Assembly: GCA_029260765.1 (NCBI GenBank)
Contig: JAJDCP010000185.1
Location: 89,355 to 153,354, forward strand
From: Planctomycetota bacterium
GTDB taxonomy: Bacteria > Planctomycetota > J058 > JAJDCP01
Direction: 5' to 3'
DNA: 64,000 nt
Shown here: one piece after another, positions 1 to 9,017 of the stretch
Layout: each line of letters begins with the position of its first letter
How positions within the stretch are numbered: position 1 is the first letter of the stretch
The notes under the pieces: model-generated
The model's database searches: none
The model's input: only the letters and a program-made list of their open reading frames with translations
What the model was told of the DNA's origin: nothing
Translations under genes and position numbers: made by a program

Positions 1-795
1 GATCCAACCATAGATCGCGCCGGCGCCGACCCGCTCCTCCGGATCGAAGTCGAGCCCGTCGCCCGCATCTTTGCGGCCCTGGGCTGTCTGGATCGAGCTA
101 CGGGAATAGCACTCGGTTCGGTAGCTGCGCATGTCGATCTGTGCGGCCAGGCTGGGATGCATATGCGGCACGTGGTAGCCGCCGTCGAGGTAGTTGTCGA
201 CCACCACCTTCCAGTTGCAGGCCACCTCCCAGCTCTTGCGGGCCACGAAGCGCAAAGTGTGCCAGCCGCTGGCCTGGAGCGCCGCATCGAGCTCAGGAAT
301 CGACCCGGCCAGACCCTCGGCCTCGGGATCGCCGCAGATGAAAACCCAGGGACCCCAGCACTCCAGCCGCATGGGGGCCAGCGACAGCGCCCGGCGGTCG
401 AAGTCCTCGATGCCCGCGATGCCCGGTGCGCTGCGTAGCCTGCCATCGCTGGCGTAACGCCAGGCATGGTAGCCACAGACCAGCTCCCGGGCCGTCCCTG
501 CGCCCGTCAGGAGCTCGCGGCCTTTGTGCAGGCAGACGTTGTGGAAGGCGCGCAGCACGCCGTCCTCCCCCCGGATCACCAACCAGGGCTCGCCGGCCAG
601 GCAACCGCTGCGGTAGGAACCAACCTCCTGCAGCTGGGCTACCCGCGCGACCGGCTGCCAGCTGCGCTGGAACACAGCCTGGCGCTCGACGTCCGCCATG
701 CGCGGATCGACATACCAAACAGACGGGGGCGTCCAGGCTCGCTCGATCGGAACACGGGGATCGAATCTTTCGATGGCCGCGCGCAGGCTCTCCAT
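1..795 (-). CDS. Rieske [2Fe-2S] ring-hydroxylating oxygenase alpha subunit, choline-monooxygenase-like (3' end cut off by window)
   Basis: 265 codons are present; the C-terminus lies beyond base 1. Seen: a Rieske cluster motif C88-x-H90 (in CLHKGREL) followed by C107-x2-H110 (in CGYHAW), then the mononuclear iron region DNYLDGGYHVPHMH with H208 and H213 and acidic residues D200 and D204. The usual CxHRG reads CLHKG. The DNYLDGGYHVP stretch resembles plant choline monooxygenase and related Rieske oxygenases that act on quaternary amines or aromatic substrates; that is family knowledge, and the substrate is unknown. Start ATG at 795 has AGAGGA upstream. The ACP/acyl-ligase fusion gene ends 58 bases upstream on the same strand, so the two may be co-transcribed and the oxygenase may act on a lipid or acyl product. 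No reductase partner is visible. Confidence 0.85.
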   Translation of the reverse strand, partial: MESLRAAIERFDPRVPIERAWTPPSVWYVDPRMADVERQAVFQRSWQPVARVAQLQEVGSYRSGCLAGEPWLVIRGEDGVLRAFHNVCLHKGRELLTGAGTARELVCGYHAWRYASDGRLRSAPGIAGIEDFDRRALSLAPMRLECWGPWVFICGDPEAEGLAGSIPELDAALQASGWHTLRFVARKSWEVACNWKVVVDNYLDGGYHVPHMHPSLAAQIDMRSYRTECYSRSSIQTAQGRKDAGDGLDFDPEERVGAGAIYGWI

Positions 796-853
796 GGTGC
801 TTCCTCTGCTGAGTTGGCCCGGCGACGCGCAATGGCGGCCTGCCCGCAAAGCC

Positions 854-3715
854 TCAAGCCTGCTCGGCGGCCGCGTGTCCCGTTGAATCGGGCGGCAGGG
901 CGGCGCTGGTGATTTCGAGCAGGGGCTCATGGCTCGCCTCGGCCAGCAGCTTCCGAGCTGTGTCGCGCTGGCGGGCGACATCCCGCAGGCTGGGATTCTC
1001 TAGAGCCGGTAAGCTCGGCAGCACTTCGACCTCGACCCGCCCCCAACGCATGCGCGACCAATCGGCGCGGTAGACTTGACGTGCACCGCGCAGCGCGATC
1101 GGAACGACCGGCAGGCCTTTCTCCGCCGCCAGACGGAAGGCACCGAGCCGGAATGGGCGCACTCCGGTGGCCTCGGTGAAGGTGCCCTCAGGGAAGATAT
1201 GCACCAGCTTGCCCTTGTCGAGTTGCTCGGCCGCCTTGCTATAGCTGGCCAGTGAGCTGCGCCCCGCCGCGCGCTCGATCGGGACACAGCCCAGGCGGCG
1301 GAAGGCGGTACCGAACAGCAGCCAGCCGAAGGCTTCGGCCTTGGGGGTGTAGATCACGGGCCGCTCGAGGGTCATGATCAGGAACAACGGGTCGAGATAC
1401 GTGCCGTGATTGCTGACGATCAAGGCCTGGCCCGCAGGGAGCTCAACCCCGGTGCGTCGCACGGGAATGCCCGACAGCAGGAACACAAGCCGGGAGCCGA
1501 GCCGCGCAACCCACCAGGCTGAGCGCTCGCTGTGGCAGAAGATCATGATCACCAGCAGCATCGCGACCATCACACAGAAACTGACGCTGGTCGCGTACAG
1601 CCCGTAGAGCAGGCTGCCGAGGGCCCGCAAGCCGTCCCAGGCACGCGCAAACACTGCGCGCAGCGCGATCCCGCTCAGCTCGAGCCAGGGCTTGCGGCGC
1701 CTTCCCAACGTGCCCGCCAGGAACATCTGACGCGTCTCGCGGCGGCGCAGCTTCCCACTGGAGGTCTTGGGAATGGTGCCCGGAGGTACCAGCACGACCT
1801 TGTCGGCTGGCGTGCCGATCGCCTCCTGCACCGCCACGCTGACGGCCCGGCGGATGTCCTCGTGCCGGTCGGCGGCTGCGCGGGTCTCGGAGACCACCAC
1901 GATCGCTTCCCCTGACAAGTCCGAAGGGGCTGCGAATGCGACTACACAGCCCTTCCGAACCCCATCGACCGTCCACGCCGCTTGCTCGATGTCCTGCGGG
2001 TGGTAGTTGCGGCCGCCTTTGATGACCAGGTCTTTGACACGCCCGGTGATGTACAGCTCGCCATCGGCCAGATAGCCCAGATCGCCCGTGTCGGTCCAGT
2101 CTCCGAAGCGCACCGCCTGGGTGGCTTCTTCGCGGTTGAAATAGCCCCGCATTGAAGAAGGCCCACGGAACAGGATGCGGCCTTCGCAGCGCTCGCCCAC
2201 TTCTGGTCCGCCGGGGTTCTCCGTCTCGACCAGCTTGAGCTGATGTCCTTCCAAGGCCTTCCCCACCGACACGCAGGCCAGGCTCGGCAGATCGGAGCCC
2301 GCGGCCAGAGGCACCGCACGCTGCCCGGTGATGAAGCGGTCGCGCTCGATGACATCGATCCTGGGTTCACGATCCGGTGGAGGGAACGCCAAGCCCACCG
2401 TGGTCTCGGCCATACCGTAGACCGGCATCATCGCAGCGCGGCGGAAGCCATGGGGACCGAAACGCTTGCAGAAGCGGTCGATGGTCTCGGGGCGCACCGG
2501 CTCCGAGCCGTTCATCGCCACGCGCCAGGTCGACAGGTCGAGCCCTTCGAGCGCTGCCTCGGGGATCTTGCGCACACACAGCTCATAGCCGAAGTTGGGC
2601 GCAGGCGAGACGCTGCCCTTGAAGCGATGAAAGGCCCACAGCCAGCGCTCAGGACGGCTCAAGAACTGCAGCGGCGACAACAGCACCAGCGGCACTCGGT
2701 AGAGAACCGCGGACAGCCACGAGCCGATCAGCCCCATGTCGTGATACAGCGGCAACCAGGAGACACAGACATCCTGCTCGTTCAGCTTGGAACCCCGTCC
2801 ATTGGCCCGCATGTTGGCAATCAGGTTGCGGTGCCGCAGGGCGACACCCTTGGGGTCTCCCGTACTTCCGGAGGTGTACTGGATCAGGCCGAGGTCATCC
2901 GCCCCGACATGGGCGGCGCCAAAGCCGACTCCAGTGTCCAGCGAAGCGACGGTGCAAGCCTGACGCAAGCAGCTGACACGATCTCTGAGCAGGTTCCCCA
3001 CCGTAAGCAGCTGCTTGTCGGTCAACACGAAACGCGTCCCCGCGTTGCTCAGAATGCGGCTGTGCCGCTCGAGGTAGGGTCCGAGCTGATCCATACGTAG
3101 CGGAGGATAGATGGGGACGGGCACGCCGCCGGCGGCCAGAATTCCGACGAAGGCGACCAGGAAATCTTCACCCGTCGGCAGGATCAGGGCGACCCTCTCT
3201 CCCCTCTCGAGGCCCCGTGTCGCCAAGCCGCCCGCTGCTCGCAGACCCTTGTCCCAGACCTGCTTGTAGCTCAAAGTGTGCGGCTTGCCGTCATCGTCGA
3301 GCAGATGGACTTGCGGTGCGTCGGGATCGTTCTCCGCGCGGTAGCGCAAGATATCGACCAACGTACGCACCTCATCATCGCCGGGCACACGCCAGACCGA
3401 TTCCGTGCGGGCGAGAACCTGGCCGTCGAGCTCGGCGTCAAAGCGCTGACTCCCCGCAGGTGCGGCTGCCGCCAGCGCACGCAGCAGCTGCCTGGGAGTG
3501 CACGCATCGATCAACACGCTGTCTGGCAGCGCGACCTCGAAGCCCGTCTCGACTCGGGTCATCAGCTCGGCCTTCTCGAGACTGCCGAGTCCGAGCGAGC
3601 GCTCAAAGTCACAGTCCATACTGGCGACGGCTTCCACCGAGAGCTCACTGAGCAGCTCCTGCACCATGGCGAGCAGGCGGCGCGCGGGGGCCTCATCTTT
3701 GGTCAGCTTGGTCAC
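854..3715 (-). CDS. Three-domain fusion: acyl carrier protein - fatty acyl-AMP ligase - PlsC-type acyltransferase
   Basis: 953 aa, GTG start with AAGGAG upstream. Residues about 10-85 are an acyl carrier domain with the phosphopantetheine serine in LGLGSLEKAEL (S45). Residues about 110-680 are an adenylating enzyme: P-loop YTSGSTGDPKG at 280-290, SWLPLYHDMGLIG, the FAAL-like NGSEPVRPETIDRF, TDTGDLGY near 541, and a C-terminal GKLRRRE lysine. A hydrophobic segment lies at about 703-726. Residues about 745-930 are a lysophosphatidate-type acyltransferase with H770-x4-D775 (NHGTYLD) and FPEGT at 841-845. Inferred: a free fatty acid is activated as acyl-AMP, loaded on the built-in ACP, and transferred at the membrane to a glycerol-phosphate or lyso-lipid acceptor. 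Bacterial Aas proteins join the last two activities; the N-terminal ACP is the unusual part. The acceptor cannot be told from sequence. Confidence 0.88.
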   Translation of the reverse strand: MTKLTKDEAPARRLLAMVQELLSELSVEAVASMDCDFERSLGLGSLEKAELMTRVETGFEVALPDSVLIDACTPRQLLRALAAAAPAGSQRFDAELDGQVLARTESVWRVPGDDEVRTLVDILRYRAENDPDAPQVHLLDDDGKPHTLSYKQVWDKGLRAAGGLATRGLERGERVALILPTGEDFLVAFVGILAAGGVPVPIYPPLRMDQLGPYLERHSRILSNAGTRFVLTDKQLLTVGNLLRDRVSCLRQACTVASLDTGVGFGAAHVGADDLGLIQYTSGSTGDPKGVALRHRNLIANMRANGRGSKLNEQDVCVSWLPLYHDMGLIGSWLSAVLYRVPLVLLSPLQFLSRPERWLWAFHRFKGSVSPAPNFGYELCVRKIPEAALEGLDLSTWRVAMNGSEPVRPETIDRFCKRFGPHGFRRAAMMPVYGMAETTVGLAFPPPDREPRIDVIERDRFITGQRAVPLAAGSDLPSLACVSVGKALEGHQLKLVETENPGGPEVGERCEGRILFRGPSSMRGYFNREEATQAVRFGDWTDTGDLGYLADGELYITGRVKDLVIKGGRNYHPQDIEQAAWTVDGVRKGCVVAFAAPSDLSGEAIVVVSETRAAADRHEDIRRAVSVAVQEAIGTPADKVVLVPPGTIPKTSSGKLRRRETRQMFLAGTLGRRRKPWLELSGIALRAVFARAWDGLRALGSLLYGLYATSVSFCVMVAMLLVIMIFCHSERSAWWVARLGSRLVFLLSGIPVRRTGVELPAGQALIVSNHGTYLDPLFLIMTLERPVIYTPKAEAFGWLLFGTAFRRLGCVPIERAAGRSSLASYSKAAEQLDKGKLVHIFPEGTFTEATGVRPFRLGAFRLAAEKGLPVVPIALRGARQVYRADWSRMRWGRVEVEVLPSLPALENPSLRDVARQRDTARKLLAEASHEPLLEITSAALPPDSTGHAAAEQA

Positions 3716-3960
3716 GGCGAGCTCCTTGGCACGCTGTCCACGAATGAACAGCTCTGTGCATCTCTTGTCGAATGGACGCCTGGAACGGACCGCCGGACGC
3801 CTGACGAGAGGTTTCAGAGCGGTATTTTAGCAAATCCAGGTCCAACGCAACCGTGATTCTCGGCTTTCCGGGGCCAAACCTCCGGCGTCGGGGCGTAATC
3901 TGCTAACCTCGTATGCATAAGAAACACAAGCGTTGCCGGACGACCCCAGGAGGGATGATC

Positions 3961-4797
3961 ATGCGCGGGTTGCTGCTGTGGACTTCGTTGTGCGCCTGCC
4001 TGCTGCAGACCGGCTGTGCGACGATGCTGCTCTGGGACGGCTACGAACCGAATCAGGTGGAGGTGCCGGGAGAGGCCTATACAAAGGTCGCGCTCCACCC
4101 AGGCCTGGGGCCCTCGGCTTTGGTGCTGTGGGTCGAATACCGCGACGGTGCGCAGCGCATCGTCAGCGCCCTGCCTGGCGGAGATGCCCAGCAGATTCTC
4201 GAGCAGGCCCCCGAAGGAACCGCCCCTCCAAAGGCGCTCGTGCCTGGTCAGGGTCTCGAGCTGGCAGGCACAGCGCTGCATCTGCGCGCAGACGGTCGAC
4301 ACCTCGAGCTGCGCGCAACAGAGCAGTCGTGGACTCTGCCCGAGAGCCGCCATGAAGACCCCACGGCACTGCTGGGCGCACGCCTCGGACAGCTCGACGA
4401 GGCCGAGTGCTTGTACCTGCGACTGGCCTATGGTCCGGAGGGGGCACAGTGTCTGGCGGTACCGTTGCGGTACGGGCAGGGTTGCTTCCTCATCGCCGCA
4501 GACCATCCGGGCTATTTCACCGACAGCGCAGGGCCCTGGGAGCTGGGCCGCAGTGTGCGGCTCGACAACGGCATCGAGCTCGGACTCCATGAACAGGGAT
4601 TCGACGTCGTGTTGAAAGTTCGCGGCGCCACCTTGGTGCTTGAGGTCCCTTCGCGCGAGGTCGAGCGGGCGGCCATCGGGGGGATCGCCTGGCGCGTCTT
4701 GCCGTCCATGTTGACAGTGCCCTTCGACATCGCCACGTTTCCCTTTCAGCTGATCGCGGCCGCGATCTTCTGGTCGAGCTTTGACCTGTTCGATTGA
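3961..4797 (+). CDS. Hypothetical lipoprotein
   Basis: 278 aa from ATG 3961. An in-frame ATG at 3913 gives a longer product, but 3961 is preferred: AGGAGGG at 3948-3954 is correctly spaced for it and it begins a lipoprotein signal sequence, MRGLLLWTSLCACLLQTGC, with the lipobox cysteine at residue 19. The mature part is rich in beta-strand-like sequence, with a hydrophobic C-terminal stretch (PFDIATFPFQLIAAAIFW) that resembles the end of small lipoproteins with membrane-reentrant tails. I do not recognise the family. It stands alone, divergent from the fusion gene and convergent with the giant kinase, whose stop lies 12 bases away. Confidence 0.75.
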   Translation: MRGLLLWTSLCACLLQTGCATMLLWDGYEPNQVEVPGEAYTKVALHPGLGPSALVLWVEYRDGAQRIVSALPGGDAQQILEQAPEGTAPPKALVPGQGLELAGTALHLRADGRHLELRATEQSWTLPESRHEDPTALLGARLGQLDEAECLYLRLAYGPEGAQCLAVPLRYGQGCFLIAADHPGYFTDSAGPWELGRSVRLDNGIELGLHEQGFDVVLKVRGATLVLEVPSREVERAAIGGIAWRVLPSMLTVPFDIATFPFQLIAAAIFWSSFDLFD

Positions 4798-4820
4798 GGG
4801 TGGGGCTACCTACTCCACCC
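4798..4820. terminator. Possible short bidirectional hairpin between convergent genes
   Basis: GGGTGG and CCACCC can pair across an 11-base loop between the lipoprotein stop and the end of the kinase gene on the other strand. There is no T run and the stem overlaps the kinase stop codon, so this is weak. Confidence 0.25.
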
Positions 4821-7800
4821 CATCAACAAACAACCTCTGGAAGCTCAACTCCCTGCGCAGCTCGACGAAAGCCGGATCCTCGTCGCGTACATAGCGCCAG
4901 GTGCTCCGCAAGGCCTCGAGCCGGAAGTCGCGCGCCTCATCCGGCGGAGCACTCAAGAGAGCGGTGACACTTGCCTGCAAGTTGACGAGCCAGCGCTCGA
5001 GCCACCCCAGCGCCAGCAATGCATAGCGGGGTCCTTCAGGCTCGGGCTGACCGGAGAGATGCGCGCCGGCCTGGGCCGCAAAGAGCAGATGGTCCCGCAA
5101 CGCATCCGGCACGCCTCCAGCAAAGGCCTGCTCATACCAACCCAGCGCCTCCAGGTGCTCACCCTTGTGCAGGGCGTCGAAGCCAAGAATGGCGAAATCC
5201 GTGGGAGACGAAGGCTGACGATCCCCCGCCAGAAACTGGCGCAGCAGCAGGCGGTGATGGAGAAACACGAAGCTGTCGATGTCTTGCGCCAGCCACGGTG
5301 CGGTCTCGGCCAGGTCCCTCAGCACCTCGAGCGCTGCCTCGACATGACCTTCGGCGGCCTCTAAACGACCGCGCAGATTCTCAGCCAAGGAGAGGTTGTA
5401 CAGCTGCGTCGCCAGTGCACGCTGGTCGATGGGATGGGCTGGCTCCAGCTCACGCGCCAGAGCGACGCTCTCGGCGAGCAGCGCCGCCGCCGCGTCACCC
5501 TTGCCCGCATCCAGCTCCAATGCACCCAGACGTCCGAGCGTCGCGGACAGATCGCGACGGGCTTGCAGACTGCTGGGATCGAGCTGCAACAACGCCCGCG
5601 CATTGTCCGCCTGTTCTGCAAAGATGCGGCGCGCCTCGTCGCGCTCTCCGAGCTGCTCGAGAATGCCCCCATAGTGGACCAGGCCGACGTTGAGATCACG
5701 CCGCAAGCGCACGTCAGCGGGGTCCTTGAAGGCGAGCAGCCTGAGAATGTCGAGCCCCTCTTTATAGACTTCGCGCGCCCTGAGTGGCGCTCCCTCGGCG
5801 GAGAGGACCCGACCGAGCTTGAGCAGGGCGACGAAGAGGTTGCGGCGCGACACGGCGTTGGTCGGGTCGGCCGCCACGATGGCACGCTGCAGCTCCAGGC
5901 CTTCACGATGGCTGCGGCCCGCCGCTTCCAGATCTCCCTCGCTCAAGGCGAAGTCGCCGAGCTTCTCCAACATCAACACCAGGTTGCGTTGTAGGAAGAT
6001 GCTGTCCGGATCCTTCGCCAGCAAGGCACGCTGGATCTCGAGGCCCTCTTCGAAATGCTGCCTCGCAGCCAACCGGTCCCCCTGCTCGGAGAGGATGTCG
6101 CCCACCTTTTTCAGGCTGCGAACCAGGTCCCCACGCACCTCGGAGTTCTGTGGATCGAGACGCAGCAGCTCCCGATGCAACTGCAGCGATTCGATGAACA
6201 GGGCCCGGGCTCGCAGAGGCTCGCCCACCAGGACCAGAATCTCACCCAACTCTCCGAGCAGCTCTGCCAGCTCGGACTTGCTTTGCGCATGACTGGAGTC
6301 GAGCCTCACAAGCTCGCGCATCAGGTCCAGGGCCTCGTACAGCGCGTCCCGAGCCTCGCTCAGACTTCCCTGTGCTCGCAACGTCTCGCCGTAGTGCCGC
6401 AGGCAGGTGCTCAGCCTCTCCCGCGCCTGTGCGCTCACCGGATCGCGCGCCACCAATCGTCTGGCCAGCGCCAGAGCCTCGCTGAAAGCGCTGTGCGCCT
6501 GAAGCGAGCTGCCCTGTTTCAGTTCGGCAGTACCGAAGCGCTCGAGGGCCACAGAGAGGTCTGCGCAGGCCCGCACACTGCTCGAGTCGGCCTGATACAG
6601 GGCCCGATCGAGCTCGAGGGCCTCACCGTAAGCGTCGCGTGCTTTCTGCAACTGTCCGGACTGCTCCAGCACCTCCCCATGCTTCTTGAGCGAGCTCGAG
6701 AACTCACGCAAACGGACCGGGTCGCCCGGTTCGAGCACGGCACTCTTGAGCGCAAGGCTGGCGCGGAAGTACTCTTCGGCCGCCTCGATCTCACCCCGCG
6801 CGCGAGCAATCTCGGCCATGCCCTCCATGGCCCGCGACGACTCCCAGCGCTGGCTGGAAGAGCTGTTTCCGGCCGCACGTAGCTGCTCGAAGAGCTGGTG
6901 GCTGCGCTCGTACTGCTCGGCCGCGAGCTCGAGCTCGCCTCGCAGGCGATGCACGTTGCCGAGTTGCACGAGGCAGTCAGCAAAGCCCTGCTCGGCAAGC
7001 GGGTCGGTGCCCTCGGCACGCAGAGCGTCGAGGATCTCGAGCGCGGTGCGGAACTCTTCCAACGCCCCCTCGAGGTCGCCATCGAGATCGCGCTTCAACT
7101 CTCCAAGCCGAATCCGGGCGCGGGCCGTGTTGCGCGAGAGCACCCCCTGCGCGCTGTTCGTCTCTTGCAGCTTGCGCCAGCCCTCCAGCGCGGCGTAGAG
7201 GATCTCGCGCGCCACCTCGTTGGCGCGTTGGCTGCCCAGCTCGTCCAGCAATCGTTCATTGACCTTGAATGCCAGCTCATCCAGAGCATCCTGAGCGATC
7301 TCACCGCGCTGTTCGGCGAATGCACGCTGCTCGTCGAGCGCGGTTGCCTTGTCGGCGATCTCGAGGTTCTTGCTCTGCAGCACCATGATCCCGAGCACCA
7401 GGCCGAAAAAGACCAGGCCCAGAGTCGCACCCAACTGCACCCGCAGCCGCCGACGGGCGCGTCTTTCCGACTCCTGGAGGCGACGCGCTGCACGGATCTT
7501 GGCCCGTAGTGGAGCCGCATGCCGCACCTTGAGCTTGGGATCGGAGACGCGGGTGCCTGCCGCCTTCAGCGCGTACGTCCCGCTATCCTGGCCGAGCTCC
7601 AGCGCCTCGAGTTTCGAGCCCTGCGCCTCAGCGAGGCCCAGATCCCCCTGCTGCAGCGCCGCTTCGGCATACTCCAGCCGTGCCCGCCGCTCGCCCTCGA
7701 GCGCCCGCGGATTGTGGGCCCACAACCGCCGCGCCTGGTTGAAGCCGGCGACCGCCTGGGCGAATTTCTCGTAGAGCCGATTGCGCTCAGGCTCGGACAG

Positions 7801-8850
7801 TCCAGCGATGCGGCGTGACTCAAACTGGCAGCCCTCGAGCTTCTCCTGCGCGGCCTCGCTGATGATGACGCTCTCTCGGTGTTTGAGGAAGCTCCGCAGC
7901 TCGTCCTGCAACTCCCAGACGCTGGCGTGGCGCTCTTCCGGAGCGGCCGCCAGCGCTCGCAGGATGATGCTGCGCAGCTCGCTGGGCAGCTGCCTGCTCA
8001 GCGGCAGGATCTTCCCTTGGGCGGCCGCCTCGATGACCTCCTCAAGATCCTGCCCTCCGTGAGGGGGCGTGCCGGTCACGATACGGAAGAGAATGCCCCC
8101 AAGCAGATAGACGTCCGTCCACACTCCGACCCGCATGCCCAAGCCGCGCGCCAGTTCTGGCGGAGCATAGGCGGGAGTCCCGCAGAATTCGCAGATGCAG
8201 GTTTTGTGGCGGATGCGTGCGCCGGCCGGGTCGTGGCAGATCTCGACCGCCAGGCCCCAGTCCATCACCAGCACCTCGCCGAAGGCACCGATCATCACGT
8301 TGGAGGGTTTGAGGTCGTTGTGCACCAGACCCAGGCTGTGGGCGTAGGCGACCGCGTTGCAGACCTGCACCAGGGTCTCGACATGAAAATCCAGGTCGTG
8401 GCTGTCCTCGACCAGCAGCTCTTCCCACGACTGGCCCCCGACCAGCTTCATCGCCATATAGAGCTCACCGCGGGCGGTGTTGCCCAGGTCGTAGACGGGC
8501 ACGATGTTGGGGTGTTGGAGGCAGCCGTTGACCAGAGCCTCGGTGATGAACTCCTGACCGAGCAGGTGGTGGTCCCGCTCATTCTCCGAGACGTCCGCGC
8601 GCACCTGCTTGAGAGCCACCTCGCGGTCGAGACAATTCTGCCGGGCTCGGTAGATGATGCCCATGCCGCCCTGACCGATCTCGGACAAGGTCGAGAAGCG
8701 CTCGACAGCCGCGGCGCCGGCCTGGACCTCCGAAGGCTTGAGGGGCTGGGTCATTCCCTGCTTGTAGGTGCGCCCAGGCGGCAGCTTCCGCCACTCCGGC
8801 CCCAGGGTCTTTTCCCAGAACAAGCGCGGCCAGCTGGAATCGGCTTCCAT
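4810..8850 (-). CDS. Giant membrane Ser/Thr protein kinase with long TPR tail
   Basis: 1346 aa from ATG 8850 (AGGAG six bases upstream); a 14-codon longer reading lacks support. Kinase domain at about 50-320: glycine loop GQGGMG, lysine K81 (VALK), catalytic loop HNDLKPSN with D179, and DWG (D197) in place of DFG. The RD arginine is Asn, so this is a non-RD kinase. The activation segment carries C205, C218, C220 and C223 just before GTPAYAPPE. A basic juxtamembrane stretch leads to one transmembrane helix at about 471-491. The remaining 850 residues are a TPR array with a repeat period of about 48 residues, of the A..Y.EAL.L.R.L...DP type. Inferred topology: kinase in the cytoplasm, TPR array outside. 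Kinases with DWG and TPR tails are common in planctomycetes. Substrates are unknown. The gene at 59566-63780 is a paralogue. Confidence 0.9.
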   Translation of the reverse strand: MEADSSWPRLFWEKTLGPEWRKLPPGRTYKQGMTQPLKPSEVQAGAAAVERFSTLSEIGQGGMGIIYRARQNCLDREVALKQVRADVSENERDHHLLGQEFITEALVNGCLQHPNIVPVYDLGNTARGELYMAMKLVGGQSWEELLVEDSHDLDFHVETLVQVCNAVAYAHSLGLVHNDLKPSNVMIGAFGEVLVMDWGLAVEICHDPAGARIRHKTCICEFCGTPAYAPPELARGLGMRVGVWTDVYLLGGILFRIVTGTPPHGGQDLEEVIEAAAQGKILPLSRQLPSELRSIILRALAAAPEERHASVWELQDELRSFLKHRESVIISEAAQEKLEGCQFESRRIAGLSEPERNRLYEKFAQAVAGFNQARRLWAHNPRALEGERRARLEYAEAALQQGDLGLAEAQGSKLEALELGQDSGTYALKAAGTRVSDPKLKVRHAAPLRAKIRAARRLQESERRARRRLRVQLGATLGLVFFGLVLGIMVLQSKNLEIADKATALDEQRAFAEQRGEIAQDALDELAFKVNERLLDELGSQRANEVAREILYAALEGWRKLQETNSAQGVLSRNTARARIRLGELKRDLDGDLEGALEEFRTALEILDALRAEGTDPLAEQGFADCLVQLGNVHRLRGELELAAEQYERSHQLFEQLRAAGNSSSSQRWESSRAMEGMAEIARARGEIEAAEEYFRASLALKSAVLEPGDPVRLREFSSSLKKHGEVLEQSGQLQKARDAYGEALELDRALYQADSSSVRACADLSVALERFGTAELKQGSSLQAHSAFSEALALARRLVARDPVSAQARERLSTCLRHYGETLRAQGSLSEARDALYEALDLMRELVRLDSSHAQSKSELAELLGELGEILVLVGEPLRARALFIESLQLHRELLRLDPQNSEVRGDLVRSLKKVGDILSEQGDRLAARQHFEEGLEIQRALLAKDPDSIFLQRNLVLMLEKLGDFALSEGDLEAAGRSHREGLELQRAIVAADPTNAVSRRNLFVALLKLGRVLSAEGAPLRAREVYKEGLDILRLLAFKDPADVRLRRDLNVGLVHYGGILEQLGERDEARRIFAEQADNARALLQLDPSSLQARRDLSATLGRLGALELDAGKGDAAAALLAESVALARELEPAHPIDQRALATQLYNLSLAENLRGRLEAAEGHVEAALEVLRDLAETAPWLAQDIDSFVFLHHRLLLRQFLAGDRQPSSPTDFAILGFDALHKGEHLEALGWYEQAFAGGVPDALRDHLLFAAQAGAHLSGQPEPEGPRYALLALGWLERWLVNLQASVTALLSAPPDEARDFRLEALRSTWRYVRDEDPAFVELRRELSFQRLFVDGVE

Positions 8851-9017
8851 TGGGGTCTCCTGGCCCAAGCTTACAACAAAGCATGCGCGCACGGGATGCT
8901 GCTGGCGCGATTTCTGCTCGGGCCCGTGTTGTTGCAGTACAGGACTGGTTCTGTCACGCTGTCCACCACTGCATCCAACTGTGGGAAACGCTGGGCACCG
9001 CCCAGAGGGGGACCGAC

